From NCBI GenBank assembly GCA_023401925.1, contig JAEXDA010000048.1:98686-162685 (forward strand): a stretch of 64,000 nucleotides of DNA, written 5' to 3'. Shown in pieces: positions 54,826 to 63,053 of the stretch. The translations under genes were made by a program, and so were the position numbers. The notes under the pieces are model-generated. The model ran no database searches. It saw only the letters and a list, made by a program, of their open reading frames with translations, and was not told the origin of the DNA. Position 1 is the first letter of the stretch. Each line of letters starts with the position of its first letter. The DNA is from Bacillota bacterium. GTDB taxonomy: Bacteria > Bacillota > UBA4882 > UBA8346.

Positions 54826-55661
54826 TGAAAAATATGATGAAAAACACTGTCACCTATCTATTAATCAGTTTTCTGGGATTACTGATGATTTACCCGTTAT
54901 TATGGCTGATCAGCGGTTCATTCAAAACCAATGATGAAATTTTCACCGTGTTCTCGCTGATTCCATCGCATGTGAGCTTAAAGCCTTACATTGACGGATG
55001 GATAGGAATCGGACAACAGACTTATAGCGAATTTTTTCTCAATACGCTGCAAATGGTCTTGCCTTCCCTATTTTTCAATTTACTGGCCAGTTTTTTAGTG
55101 GCTTACGGCTTTTCCCGTTTCCGCTTCCCTTTGAAAAAAGTCTTTTTTGCTTTGATGATTTCCACCTTAATGCTGCCAAAAACGGTGATTATCATTCCCC
55201 GATACATGCTTTTTAAAAATCTCGGCTGGTTAGACAGTTATCTGCCGTTTTATATCCCGGCTTTACTGGCCACGCAATCATTTTTCATTTTTATGCTGAT
55301 TCAATTCATGCGGGGACTTCCGCGCGAACTGGATGAATCGGCCGTAATCGACGGATGCAACTCATTTCAGATCCTTTTCCGTATTTTGCTGCCCCTATCG
55401 AAGCCGGCGCTCTTTTCCGCGGCCATATTCGATTTTATCTGGCAATGGAATGATTTTTTCAATCCCTTAATCTATATCAGCAGTGTTGCCAAATATCCGC
55501 TGGCACTGGGATTGCGGATTGATCTTGATGTGGGAGCCGCCGTTAATTGGGGTCAGGTTATGGCAATGTCGGTTGTTACGATGATTCCGCCGATTTTAAT
55601 CTTCTTCTTTGCCCAGAAATACTTTGTCGAAGGCATCGCGACCACAGGGTTAAAGGGATAA
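54825..55661 (+). CDS. Carbohydrate ABC permease (LplC/MalG-like)
   Basis: 278 residues. First membrane segment TYLLISFLGLLMIYPLLWLI; EAA loop DESAVIDGCNSFQ. Completes the transporter; as in the other sugar operon, no ATPase gene is present, implying a shared MsmX-like ATPase encoded elsewhere. Confidence 0.92.
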   Translation: MKNMMKNTVTYLLISFLGLLMIYPLLWLISGSFKTNDEIFTVFSLIPSHVSLKPYIDGWIGIGQQTYSEFFLNTLQMVLPSLFFNLLASFLVAYGFSRFRFPLKKVFFALMISTLMLPKTVIIIPRYMLFKNLGWLDSYLPFYIPALLATQSFFIFMLIQFMRGLPRELDESAVIDGCNSFQILFRILLPLSKPALFSAAIFDFIWQWNDFFNPLIYISSVAKYPLALGLRIDLDVGAAVNWGQVMAMSVVTMIPPILIFFFAQKYFVEGIATTGLKG

Positions 55662-55688
55662 TCATTTTATACAAGCGAGGAAAAAACG

Positions 55689-57074
55689 ATGAAATATGCT
55701 GATCAAAAAGTAACGGATATCCAAATCGCATACATTGGCGGGGGATCCAGGTTATGGGCCTGGAAATTGATGTCCGACTTAGCCTTGGAAGAAAAATTGG
55801 CCGGAACGGTCAAACTTTATGATATTGATTTCGACGCCGCCGTTGAAAATGAGAATTTCGGCAATCTGTTGTCAAAGCGGCCAAAAGCGCTGGGTAAGTG
55901 GCATTACCAGGCTGTCAAAACATTGAAGGAAGCATTAACCGGAGCCGATTTTGTAATCATTTCGATTCAGCCCGGTACTTTTCAAGAAATGGCTTCCGAT
56001 GTGCATCTCCCTGAAAAATACGGAATTTATCAGTCTGTCGGGGATACCTGCGGCCCCGGAGGCCTGGTCAGAGCGCTCAGGACCATTCCCGTCTATGCCC
56101 AGTTCGCCGAAAACATCCGGGAATATGCCCCAAAAGCCTGGGTAATCAACTATACCAACCCCATGACCCTTTGCACCCGGACGTTATATGAAGTTTTTCC
56201 GGAAATCAAGGCCTTTGGTTGCTGTCATGAGGTCTTCGGCACCCAGGAATTACTGGCTGCTATGATGCAAGATATGCTCAATATCAGTGTTGGGCGGGAT
56301 GAAATTAAGACAAACGTATTGGGAATTAATCATTTTACTTGGATTAACCAGGCCTATTGCCGGGGGATTGATTTGTTTCCATTATACCGGGAATTTGCCG
56401 CCAAATATTATGAAACCGGCTTCCGTATTCCGGGTGAGGAAGAATGGAACGCTTCGCCCTTCCGTTTCGCCCACCGGATCAAATTTGACCTTTTCAGACG
56501 GTATGGGGTGATTGCCGCCGCCGGAGACCGCCATTTGGCCGAATTTCTCCCGCCTTGGTATCTAAAAGATCCCCAGACCGTAAAGGATTGGAAATTCAAT
56601 TTAACCACTGTGGATTTCCGCATCGCCAGGCAGGAAGGGTTTGACGCCCAACGGCGCCGGATCATCTCCGGAGCGGAAGAGTTTCCATTGGAACCCTCCG
56701 GCGAGGAAGGGGTTAAGCAGATTAAAGCCCTGGTGGGATTGGGAGAGATGGTCACCAATCTCAACTTCCCCAATCACGGCCAGCTGAAAGGGATTCCTGA
56801 AGGAGCCGTCGTGGAAACCAATGCGTATCTCAGCGACAATTCGATTCAACCGGTGCTGGCCGGTGAGTTGCCTGCCGACATCCAAAGCCTGGTCACCCGG
56901 CAGGTATACAATCAAGCGACCATTCTCAAAGCAGGGCTGAAAAAGGACCCGGATCTGGCCTTCCATGCCTTTATCAACGATCCGCTGGTCAATCTCCCTC
57001 TGCCTGATGCCCAAAAACTTTTTCAGGAAATGCTTCAAAACACCCGGCAATATCTTCCCGGTTGGAAGTTTTAA
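55689..57074 (+). CDS. lplD: GH4 glycosidase, alpha-galacturonidase-like (LplD-like)
   Basis: 461 residues. The NAD-binding loop is YIGGGSRLWAWKL, INYTNPMTLCTRTL is the family metal/NAD region, and the active site reads GCCHEVFGTQ. Among GH4 enzymes the CHEV motif marks alpha-galacturonidases such as Bacillus subtilis LplD, while CHSV, CHGx or CNVP mark others. GH4 enzymes use NAD+ and Mn2+ in an oxidation–elimination mechanism. It probably releases galacturonic acid from imported oligogalacturonides. AAGCGAGG precedes ATG 55689, and its start is 27 nt after the permease stop. Confidence 0.9.
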   Translation: MKYADQKVTDIQIAYIGGGSRLWAWKLMSDLALEEKLAGTVKLYDIDFDAAVENENFGNLLSKRPKALGKWHYQAVKTLKEALTGADFVIISIQPGTFQEMASDVHLPEKYGIYQSVGDTCGPGGLVRALRTIPVYAQFAENIREYAPKAWVINYTNPMTLCTRTLYEVFPEIKAFGCCHEVFGTQELLAAMMQDMLNISVGRDEIKTNVLGINHFTWINQAYCRGIDLFPLYREFAAKYYETGFRIPGEEEWNASPFRFAHRIKFDLFRRYGVIAAAGDRHLAEFLPPWYLKDPQTVKDWKFNLTTVDFRIARQEGFDAQRRRIISGAEEFPLEPSGEEGVKQIKALVGLGEMVTNLNFPNHGQLKGIPEGAVVETNAYLSDNSIQPVLAGELPADIQSLVTRQVYNQATILKAGLKKDPDLAFHAFINDPLVNLPLPDAQKLFQEMLQNTRQYLPGWKF

Positions 57075-57143
57075 AGAGTTTGCATCCCATGAAGTATATT
57101 GGGATGGAAAGAAAGAATGAAAACGAATTTTTTAACCGGCAGC

Positions 57144-57262
57144 GAGGCTGTCTAAAAAGCAATTCAAAATCAACAAGAATACAATATGTATCGCGCGCGA
57201 CTTCATTGAATAGTTTGATTTCAATATATTGTATTTCTTTATGATACGTGCGCTTGCGCACG
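57144..57262. repeat. Dispersed repeat copy 2 with palindromes
   Basis: GAGGCTGTCTAAAAAGCA (57144) and the following ~30 nt match 14592–14640. Beyond it lie TCGCGCGCGA (near 57191), a partly complementary pair of TACAATAT words (about 57180 and 57225), and the perfect hairpin CGTGCGC–TT–GCGCACG (57247–57262). The whole 57075–57359 stretch has no coding region I can support and looks like a degenerate small mobile element. Confidence 0.5.
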
Positions 57263-57359
57263 AATTTACTTTTAAGAAAGCCCCAACTGCCGGTTTTAAT
57301 GAGACGTGCAACCCTGATTCACCGTTTACGAATGGTTATTCATTGTTATCGAAAACAAT

Positions 57360-57758
57360 TTAACGGTTTTTAAGGCTGTCCCAGGCATCCACAATGCCCT
57401 TTTTAACAGTCTTGGCTGCCTTTTTGGTTTCGGTTCCCACTTTCCTGGCGCCGCCGGCCACTCCATGTCCCACCGTTCCGGCGGTTTTCTTGGTTTCACT
57501 CTTTACTTCCCTGGCGCCACGAACGACTTCATGGCCTACCTTTCCGGCCGTCCGCTTGGTGGTGCCTTTGGCGCCCCGAAAGAAATCCACAATTCCTTCT
57601 TTCATTGAAATAAAAATTTCCCTGGGACTCTGGTTAGCGGTTCCTAAAAAAACGGCTGGTTTTTTTGGGGAAGCGGAGGCATTGGCAACGCCGGCCAACG
57701 GGACCAGCAAAAAAACTCCCAGCAAAGCAACAAACAAAATGGATAACTTATGTCTCAT
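57360..57758 (-). CDS. Secreted Lys/Ala-rich repetitive protein
   Basis: 132 residues from ATG 57758 (GGAGGAAGATCACT upstream). Signal peptide ILFVALLGVFLLVPLAGVA ends at ANA. The mature protein is basic with a repeated unit: KRTAGKVGHEVVRGAREVK, KKTAGTVGHGVAGGARKVG, KKAAKTVKKGIVD, and SETKK/TETKK between. Amphipathic Lys/Ala/Gly/Val repeats of this kind resemble LEA-like or histone-H1-like sequences. No family assigned; a stress or surface role is a guess. Confidence 0.65.
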   Translation of the reverse strand: MRHKLSILFVALLGVFLLVPLAGVANASASPKKPAVFLGTANQSPREIFISMKEGIVDFFRGAKGTTKRTAGKVGHEVVRGAREVKSETKKTAGTVGHGVAGGARKVGTETKKAAKTVKKGIVDAWDSLKNR

Positions 57759-57960
57759 AGTGATCTTCCTCCGGCTTACTTTCTTGCTTTTATTATACAG
57801 ACGGATATTGAAATTGTACATATTGAAAAAACATTTACCGGAGGTCCTTTAGCCGATTCAAAGTTCCAAGGCTCAAAACGGAGCCGTTTTACAACGATCG
57901 ATCTTGAAAATAGCCTTACGGACATTTGCATATATTGAAATTTGAAACATAGCATTGAAT

Positions 57961-58386
57961 ATGGAACTTTCTAATTATCTGAGCACGGTTTTTTCAGGAA
58001 TCGTCACCGGAGTCACACTGTTGTTGGTTTCCCAAAGAATAGACACCATTCAAGAAAATAAACGGTGCCGGTCTCTCATGGCCTTTCTACGCTTGGAAAT
58101 CATGAACAACTACCGGTTACTCAACGAATGGACTCCTGCTTCCAAACACCTCCCCAAACTGGAAGACGATGTATGGAAAAAAGTGAATACCGAAATCATC
58201 AATAAACTGCCGTTTGTTCTCACAAACCATTTGATTGTGCATTACTATTTCATACGAAACTCCGCTGATTTACTGCCGGCCAGTCTGCCAAAAGAACTGG
58301 AACGCCAAAAAAACCGCATGAAATTTTTAATCAAAAGGCTGCAGAAATTTTCAAAAGAAGCGGCTCAAAATATCGCCGGAAATTAG
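57961..58386 (+). CDS. Small membrane-anchored protein of unknown function
   Basis: 141 residues from ATG 57961 (TTG 57955 also possible; neither has a good Shine-Dalgarno sequence). One N-terminal transmembrane segment (LSTVFSGIVTGVTLLLVS) precedes a basic, helical cytoplasmic part (RLEIMNNYRLLNEW, RMKFLIKRLQKFSKE). No family recognised. It converges on, and overlaps by 4 nt with, the next gene at their 3' ends. Confidence 0.5.
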   Translation: MELSNYLSTVFSGIVTGVTLLLVSQRIDTIQENKRCRSLMAFLRLEIMNNYRLLNEWTPASKHLPKLEDDVWKKVNTEIINKLPFVLTNHLIVHYYFIRNSADLLPASLPKELERQKNRMKFLIKRLQKFSKEAAQNIAGN

Positions 58387-58727
58387 TTTTGTGATATCAC
58401 CGGACCCAAAATGCACCACTTGATGCCGGAGTTAAAAACGACCACATCATTGGTGGCGTTTTCGATACTACCGGTGATTTTTTCTTTCAATAAAGACCCT
58501 TGAAGCCGGATTTTAAAACGCCAGATTCCGTCTTCATCATAACAAAAACTTAATAAACTCCCGTCCGAGAAGGCAATATACAGGCACTCACACGGTGAAT
58601 CAACCGGCAAGAGTTTCCCCGGAGTGAACTCGTCATTCAAATCGCCTTCCACATAAATAATATCATCCGAGCAGCCCGATAAGATCAAACCTGAAGGGAC
58701 ATATTCTTTCATCTGCACTCTGCCCAT
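58383..58727 (-). CDS. Small acidic protein of unknown function
   Basis: 114 residues from ATG 58727 (GGAGGTACGAC upstream). Beta-rich sequence with several Cys (LSGCSDDIIYVEGD, SPCECLYIAFSDGS, GIKWCILGPV); no signal peptide. No family recognised, but the strong ribosome-binding site and protein-like composition support a real gene. Confidence 0.6.
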   Translation of the reverse strand: MGRVQMKEYVPSGLILSGCSDDIIYVEGDLNDEFTPGKLLPVDSPCECLYIAFSDGSLLSFCYDEDGIWRFKIRLQGSLLKEKITGSIENATNDVVVFNSGIKWCILGPVISQN

Positions 58728-58948
58728 GTCGTACCTCCATCTCTTTAAGCATTCCATCTTGGTTTAGCGGAGGATTGTTACACTGCGCCCCATTGTTCAC
58801 GTATATCGGATACGATCTCTTCTCCATGGAATACTGCATCTCGCGATACTACAGTTTATGTGACATTTTAAAAACCTGTGTTGACCCCATAGGCATTGAG
58901 GGCGGTAGGCAATACTAAGGAAAGCGCCCGGTTAAACTTATGAGCAAA

Positions 58949-58977
58949 TTGATAGACGCCCAAAAGATTGCTATAAT
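58949..58977 (+). promoter_or_regulatory. Sigma-A promoter of the glycosidase-like gene
   Basis: –35 TTGATA (58949–58954), 17-nt spacer, –10 TATAAT (58972–58977), a near-perfect match. It lies about 95 nt upstream of the gene at 59072. The remainder of the 58728–59071 gap shows nothing I can identify. Confidence 0.8.
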
Positions 58978-59071
58978 ATATGAAATTATGGCTCGGTGAT
59001 GAAACCCGTGGTTTTCCACTTTCCCGGTTAAGCCGTCCAAACATTGTGAGGGATGGGTCACGAAGAAATGG

Positions 59072-60112
59072 TTGGCAATGGTTATTGTTTTGAACGTAAT
59101 ATTGGTGATGGCCGGCAGTTGCTGCGCTCTGACCAAAAACGGTTCAGCGAAACCGCACCCTTTGACTGCCCAGGCGCAGCCGGAGAATTATGTCTTTTTC
59201 AATTTAAACCGCGCGGGAATAAAAAAAGCGGAATTTTACGGTTCCAAGCAATTTAAGGGGGCTCAAATCAAGTATACCTGGAAAAGCTTGGAACAATCGA
59301 GGGATGTCTATGATTTTTCCGCCATCGAAGAGGATTTGAACTTCTTAGCGGCTAAAGGGAAAAAGTTTTTTATTCAAATCCAGGATGTTTCCTTCGATCC
59401 GAACATCATCAACGTTCCGGATTACATCGTAAAAGATCCACAGTTTCACGGGGGCGCCAATTTACAGTATGAATTCACCGGTGACAAAGATGGTAACGCC
59501 AAAAAAGCCGGTTGGGTTGCAAGACGCTGGGACCCTGCCGTAGCCACCCGTTTTCATAAGCTTCTCAATGAGCTGGGACGGCATTTTGATCAGCGGATTG
59601 CGGGGATAACTTTACCGGAAACGTCTGTCGATTTCGGTTCCACCGGGAAATATTATCCAACCGGTTTTTCGACGGAAAAATACCGTCAGGCCATTATCGG
59701 CAATATGAAAATGGCCCGTTTGGCTTTCAGAAAGTCGGTGATTATTCAATATGCCAATTTTATGCCCGGCGAGTGGCTGCCCTGGGATGACAAGGGATAT
59801 CTCGCATCCGTCTTCGAATATGCCAAAACCATTCATATCGGGATCGGCGGGCCGGACATCATTCCTTACCGGAAAAGCCAAATGAACCACAACTATCATT
59901 TTGCCCCTAAATATCAGGGGTCATTAACCCTGGGATATGCGGTCCAGGAAGGAAATTATGACCAACTCAACGCCAAAACCGGCCGGCGGGTCTCAGTTCC
60001 GGAAATATATGATTTTGCGGCAAATTATCTAAAAGCCGATTATATATTCTGGTATCCGCAGGAACCCTATTTTTGGCGGGATCTCAAACCGTTTCTCCGC
60101 CGCATTCATTAA
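59072..60112 (+). CDS. Exported glycoside-hydrolase-like TIM-barrel protein
   Basis: 346 residues (TTG 59072; ATG 59078 equally possible). The N-terminus is hydrophobic (MVIVLNVILVMAGSCCALT) and may be a lipoprotein signal, though the lipobox is imperfect. The core looks like an (alpha/beta)8 glycosidase: KYTWKSLEQSRDVYDFS, AKGKKFFIQIQDVSF, ITLPETSVDFGS (possible catalytic Glu), IIQYANFMPGEW and DYIFWYPQEPYFWRD (second acidic candidate). This pattern occurs in GH42-like and related clans; no family number is assigned. It stands alone with its own promoter. Confidence 0.7.
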   Translation: MAMVIVLNVILVMAGSCCALTKNGSAKPHPLTAQAQPENYVFFNLNRAGIKKAEFYGSKQFKGAQIKYTWKSLEQSRDVYDFSAIEEDLNFLAAKGKKFFIQIQDVSFDPNIINVPDYIVKDPQFHGGANLQYEFTGDKDGNAKKAGWVARRWDPAVATRFHKLLNELGRHFDQRIAGITLPETSVDFGSTGKYYPTGFSTEKYRQAIIGNMKMARLAFRKSVIIQYANFMPGEWLPWDDKGYLASVFEYAKTIHIGIGGPDIIPYRKSQMNHNYHFAPKYQGSLTLGYAVQEGNYDQLNAKTGRRVSVPEIYDFAANYLKADYIFWYPQEPYFWRDLKPFLRRIH

Positions 60113-60119
60113 TCAGCGC

Positions 60120-60510
60120 CTCACTGTAGATTAGCTCTTCTGGGAATGAATTTCATGGGACAGGTCTTCTTTCTACCCCTATCCTCTCCCAAATTCGAGT
60201 CTATTTGAGGGGCTTTTGATTATTGCCTAAAACACCGTCTGAACCAGGATTAAACGGATTTACCTGATGAAACGGATTTTAAAATCAGTGCCGGTAGATG
60301 CTTTCGATTTTAATTTAAAGTGAATCAGTTATTATACTTTTATTTTATCTACTCCTTGTCCAATCAAGGCCACCCAATACCCGTCGCACATATTATGTGC
60401 GCACAAGATACCGTCCATCAACGCTGCGCTGTAAATCAACTCGTCGTGAGCGGCAGATCCGCGCAACCAGATGTCGTCGTATTCCTCCAGCATTGCTTTG
60501 TCTTCCAGCG
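60120..60510 (-). pseudogene. Direct-repeat copy A: remnant of a two-gene cassette
   Basis: This stretch aligns almost base for base with 63263–63642. It holds the 3' part of one gene (60332–60510, 59 codons, PLEDKAMLEEYDDIWLRGSA… ending VDKIKV), a spacer of about 175 bp, and the first codons of a DUF6809-like gene (ATG 60156, MKFIP then early stop). Both genes are truncated at the copy's outer ends, and 60511–60621 beyond it shows nothing I can identify. Relative to copy B it lacks a frameshift but has an in-frame 18-nt palindromic insert. Confidence 0.75.
60146..60510. repeat. ~350-bp direct repeat, copy A
   Basis: Matches 63289–63642 at about nine positions in ten by eye, including long identical runs such as CACCGTCTGAACCAGGAT and GTGAATCAGTTATTATAC. 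Together with copy B it brackets the ParA/AlbA_2 module. Confidence 0.8.
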
Positions 60511-60621
60511 GTTGCTTTTAAACCTATGGCATTATTTTTCTCCACCCATTCTTCGACGCTGTTTTATACTATTTAAACCGGCAGGCTTTACTTGACTGGT
60601 TTCACAAGTAGCATCCCTACT

Positions 60622-61617
60622 CTATTTAAATGAAATACCGGTTTTTTGGGAAATAGTTTTGGCTAAACTTAAAAAATCTTTATAGCATTCTTTCACAGCT
60701 TCGGTGTGAGCTCCTATGGCGCCATCGGCGGGTTTCAAGAAAAAAATGGGTTTTCGGACTTCCATCGCCATTGGAATCAAACTTCGATAATGTTTTAACA
60801 TGGAAAGTTTATACGGATCTTCATCAACTTTTGGAAGAGATTCTAAACCTTCTAAACCGAGTATTGACTGACGATAAATCAAAGGAATTCGATCCATCCA
60901 ACGTAAATACGATTTTACAGGACGTTCTTCCTTTATTCCATGCTGCATTACCACATATCCTGCGGGTTCCATCAGGCCTTTGGGTAATTCCAAATCTTCT
61001 TGACAGGGCACTTTTCCTAGTAGCTCATTCCAAATCAACCGCCACTCTCTAAGTGCCGGTCCCAGATTTTTCAAACCTTGCAATGAGAATAAATCCGCGG
61101 CTAGTGGTATGACTATCCATTCCGAAGCAATTATGGCGGCGCGGTTAATCGCTCCAAGATTCGGACCAACATCAATAAGAACAACCTGCGCTCCAGTTTT
61201 ATCGGCCCCATATAAAATCAACCGGTAAAATGCCGTCATGATCCGGAATGCAGCTTCATCACGATTCTGACATTTAGGCCAGCTTTCTGAAAGTTTGTCC
61301 TCAAATCTGGAAAGAGAGAGATCTCCGGGAATCAGGCCTAATTTATCCGTAATTCGTTCGATATGAGGCTGCGAAACATCACCTTTACCCCGATCAATCG
61401 GACGAATTGCACCATATATAGTTTCCAGGTGTTCACTATCCGGCCATAAATCCACTAATCGCTCTTCATCCAAAAACATTGCGGTTAAATTGGCCTGTGG
61501 GTCTAAATCTACCGCCAATGTAGATATTCCGCGATCCGCAAACATCCACGCCAGGTGGTAAACTAAAGATGTTTTTCCAACTCCGCCTTTGTTGTTAAAA
61601 AAGGCAATCGTCTTCAT
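60622..61617 (-). CDS. ParA-like (deviant Walker A) ATPase
   Basis: 331 residues. Deviant Walker A NKGGVGKTSLVYHLAW (residues 9–24), Walker A' LAVDLDPQANLT and Walker B VVLIDVGPNLGAINRAA. The C-terminal ~100 residues (SIPMAMEVRKPIF-like end, GAHTEAVKECYKDF) fit MinD/ParA-like proteins of the AAA_31 group. No ParB or parS sequence was found. It overlaps the upstream gene by 4 nt (ATGA), so the two are coupled. Plasmid or chromosome partition is one option; a role with the AlbA_2 protein in a defence-like module is another (inference). Confidence 0.85.
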   Translation of the reverse strand: MKTIAFFNNKGGVGKTSLVYHLAWMFADRGISTLAVDLDPQANLTAMFLDEERLVDLWPDSEHLETIYGAIRPIDRGKGDVSQPHIERITDKLGLIPGDLSLSRFEDKLSESWPKCQNRDEAAFRIMTAFYRLILYGADKTGAQVVLIDVGPNLGAINRAAIIASEWIVIPLAADLFSLQGLKNLGPALREWRLIWNELLGKVPCQEDLELPKGLMEPAGYVVMQHGIKEERPVKSYLRWMDRIPLIYRQSILGLEGLESLPKVDEDPYKLSMLKHYRSLIPMAMEVRKPIFFLKPADGAIGAHTEAVKECYKDFLSLAKTISQKTGISFK

Positions 61618-62798
61618 TGTTCACGCCTCCGAAGAATCACTAACACGCTTCCGGCATCAAAACTAAATTCCGCCGGAGGACTTTCATTATCACGTAATAA
61701 CTTTTGAGTTTTTTGAATTCCGTATCCATAACGATTAACGTAACCTAGGGATTTTAACGCTTCTGCAATTACAGGGTTCCGGTAACTATTATTTCGGGTG
61801 AAATTTTCCGGAGTAACCTCTCCATATAAACCCCCCGGACTGTGGATCTCAATCCGGTCTAGAAACCAATAAAATCTGATGGGTGTATTCGATTGGTAGT
61901 CCCTGTGCATTACCGCATTCATTAGTATTTCCCGGACCGCCACTTCCGGATAATCTGAGACTGTCTTTTCTTTTAAGGCCGATACAGGAATTAACTTAGT
62001 TGTAATACCCGTTTTAACACGTGTATCCAATTCACGCAATACCGTTAAAAGGTCTCCGGAAATCTCCGCTTGATCAAAGAGTGGATCGGTTAAATTCATT
62101 CCGTCAATTTTTAAATATTGAATATAAGAGCCCGGAAGATAGTATCTTGGGTTTTTCCCAAATAAGATAATTCCTGCAAATGTCGGACAATGGAGCTTAG
62201 GATTGAAAAAACGGAGTGATGATAACTGTTCCTCAATTGTCCGGTGATTTTCCTCAATAATCTCCGGAGCTATTGCTTCCCGGCGATATGAATCAAAAAT
62301 CCCTAATGCTAAATCTTTGAGCTCTGAATCCCGGCAAGGGCTTGCATCGAAACTTCGAGCGTTGGAGATTCGTTTTTCCGATAGAATTCTCTCTTCTTGT
62401 TCGCTGGCGATTGCTTTTCTGGGGCCTATTCGAACATGAACCTGCCCTTTGTATCGTACCGGCGGAAGATCTGAAGGTTGGACTTCCACCACTGCAACAT
62501 CGCCCTCGGGCAAACTAAACTTAACTACGGCAAGAACGGGTATCGGCAGAATATTCCCAGCCGAACGCAAGTCACCCAAGTTCTGTAAAAGCTGATCCGA
62601 GACATGCAAGCCGCTTAATGTCCCATCATCCTTTACTCCTATCAGCAAATACCCCGGAAGTTGATGTTGCGGCAAGTCATTGGCAAAAGCGCAAATTGCT
62701 TTGGAAAATTTATCCGTGTCACTTGTTGAAGTAGTTCTTTCAACTCTATCGCTTTCCATGTCCGATATGAGTTGGGCAAGTTCTTCTATGGACAGCAT
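61614..62798 (-). CDS. AlbA_2 (Schlafen-like) domain–GHKL ATPase fusion (COG2865-like)
   Basis: 394 residues from ATG 62798 (GAAAGGGGGATTCTTTT upstream). Residues about 10–130 are a putative nucleic-acid-binding AlbA_2 domain: DKFSKAICAFANDLP and YLLIGVKDDGTLSGL. The C-terminal third has a GHKL-type ATPase region: REILMNAVMHRDYQSN (289–304), IEIHSPGGLYGEVTPENF and RNPVIAEALKSLGYVNRYG. Such proteins are annotated as transcriptional regulators or ATP-binding proteins and often lie in islands. The usual acidic ETxxxE start of AlbA_2 is altered to DRVERTTST here. Confidence 0.88.
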   Translation of the reverse strand: MLSIEELAQLISDMESDRVERTTSTSDTDKFSKAICAFANDLPQHQLPGYLLIGVKDDGTLSGLHVSDQLLQNLGDLRSAGNILPIPVLAVVKFSLPEGDVAVVEVQPSDLPPVRYKGQVHVRIGPRKAIASEQEERILSEKRISNARSFDASPCRDSELKDLALGIFDSYRREAIAPEIIEENHRTIEEQLSSLRFFNPKLHCPTFAGIILFGKNPRYYLPGSYIQYLKIDGMNLTDPLFDQAEISGDLLTVLRELDTRVKTGITTKLIPVSALKEKTVSDYPEVAVREILMNAVMHRDYQSNTPIRFYWFLDRIEIHSPGGLYGEVTPENFTRNNSYRNPVIAEALKSLGYVNRYGYGIQKTQKLLRDNESPPAEFSFDAGSVLVILRRREQ

Positions 62799-62873
62799 AA
62801 AAGAATCCCCCTTTCAAATCAAAATTCACATTATAATTTTCCACATGAAGTTATTATTCCCTCTTCCAGCCTT

Positions 62874-62960
62874 TTATGTTATTTTATTTAAAGCGATTGA
62901 ACACTTATTTTCATATGCTGATTTAAAAATATTACGCAGAATTGTATGTACAAGTTTCAT
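62874..62960 (-). CDS. Possible 28-codon leader ORF upstream of the AlbA_2 gene
   Basis: ATG 62960 has an ideal GGAGG with 6-nt spacing and opens MKLVHTILRNIFKSAYENK, ending after 28 residues, about 75 nt before the AlbA_2 start. It is too short to judge by composition. It could be a leader peptide, a toxin-like small protein, or the remnant of a larger gene. Confidence 0.3.
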   Translation of the reverse strand: MKLVHTILRNIFKSAYENKCSIALNKIT

Positions 62961-63017
62961 TTTCAACCTCCACCCTTCACAGTTCAAGTTTTTATTTTAT
63001 CTACTCACCCATTGCCA

Positions 63018-63049
63018 CCCAACCCGTCGCACATATTATGCGCGCACAA
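63018..63049. repeat. Shared palindromic segment
   Basis: The stretch CCCGTCGCACATATTATG-CGCGCAC matches 60381–60404 (CCGTCGCACATATTATGTG and CGCAC) with one mismatch. In copy A the core CGCACATATTATGTGCG is a perfect palindrome. In copy B of the long repeat this segment is absent from the matching place. Confidence 0.6.
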
Positions 63050-63053
63050 TATC

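Noticed and set aside
60622..61617. Plasmid-type partition locus
   Set aside because: A ParA-like ATPase is present but no ParB gene or parS-like repeats are seen, and the partner is an AlbA_2–GHKL protein.
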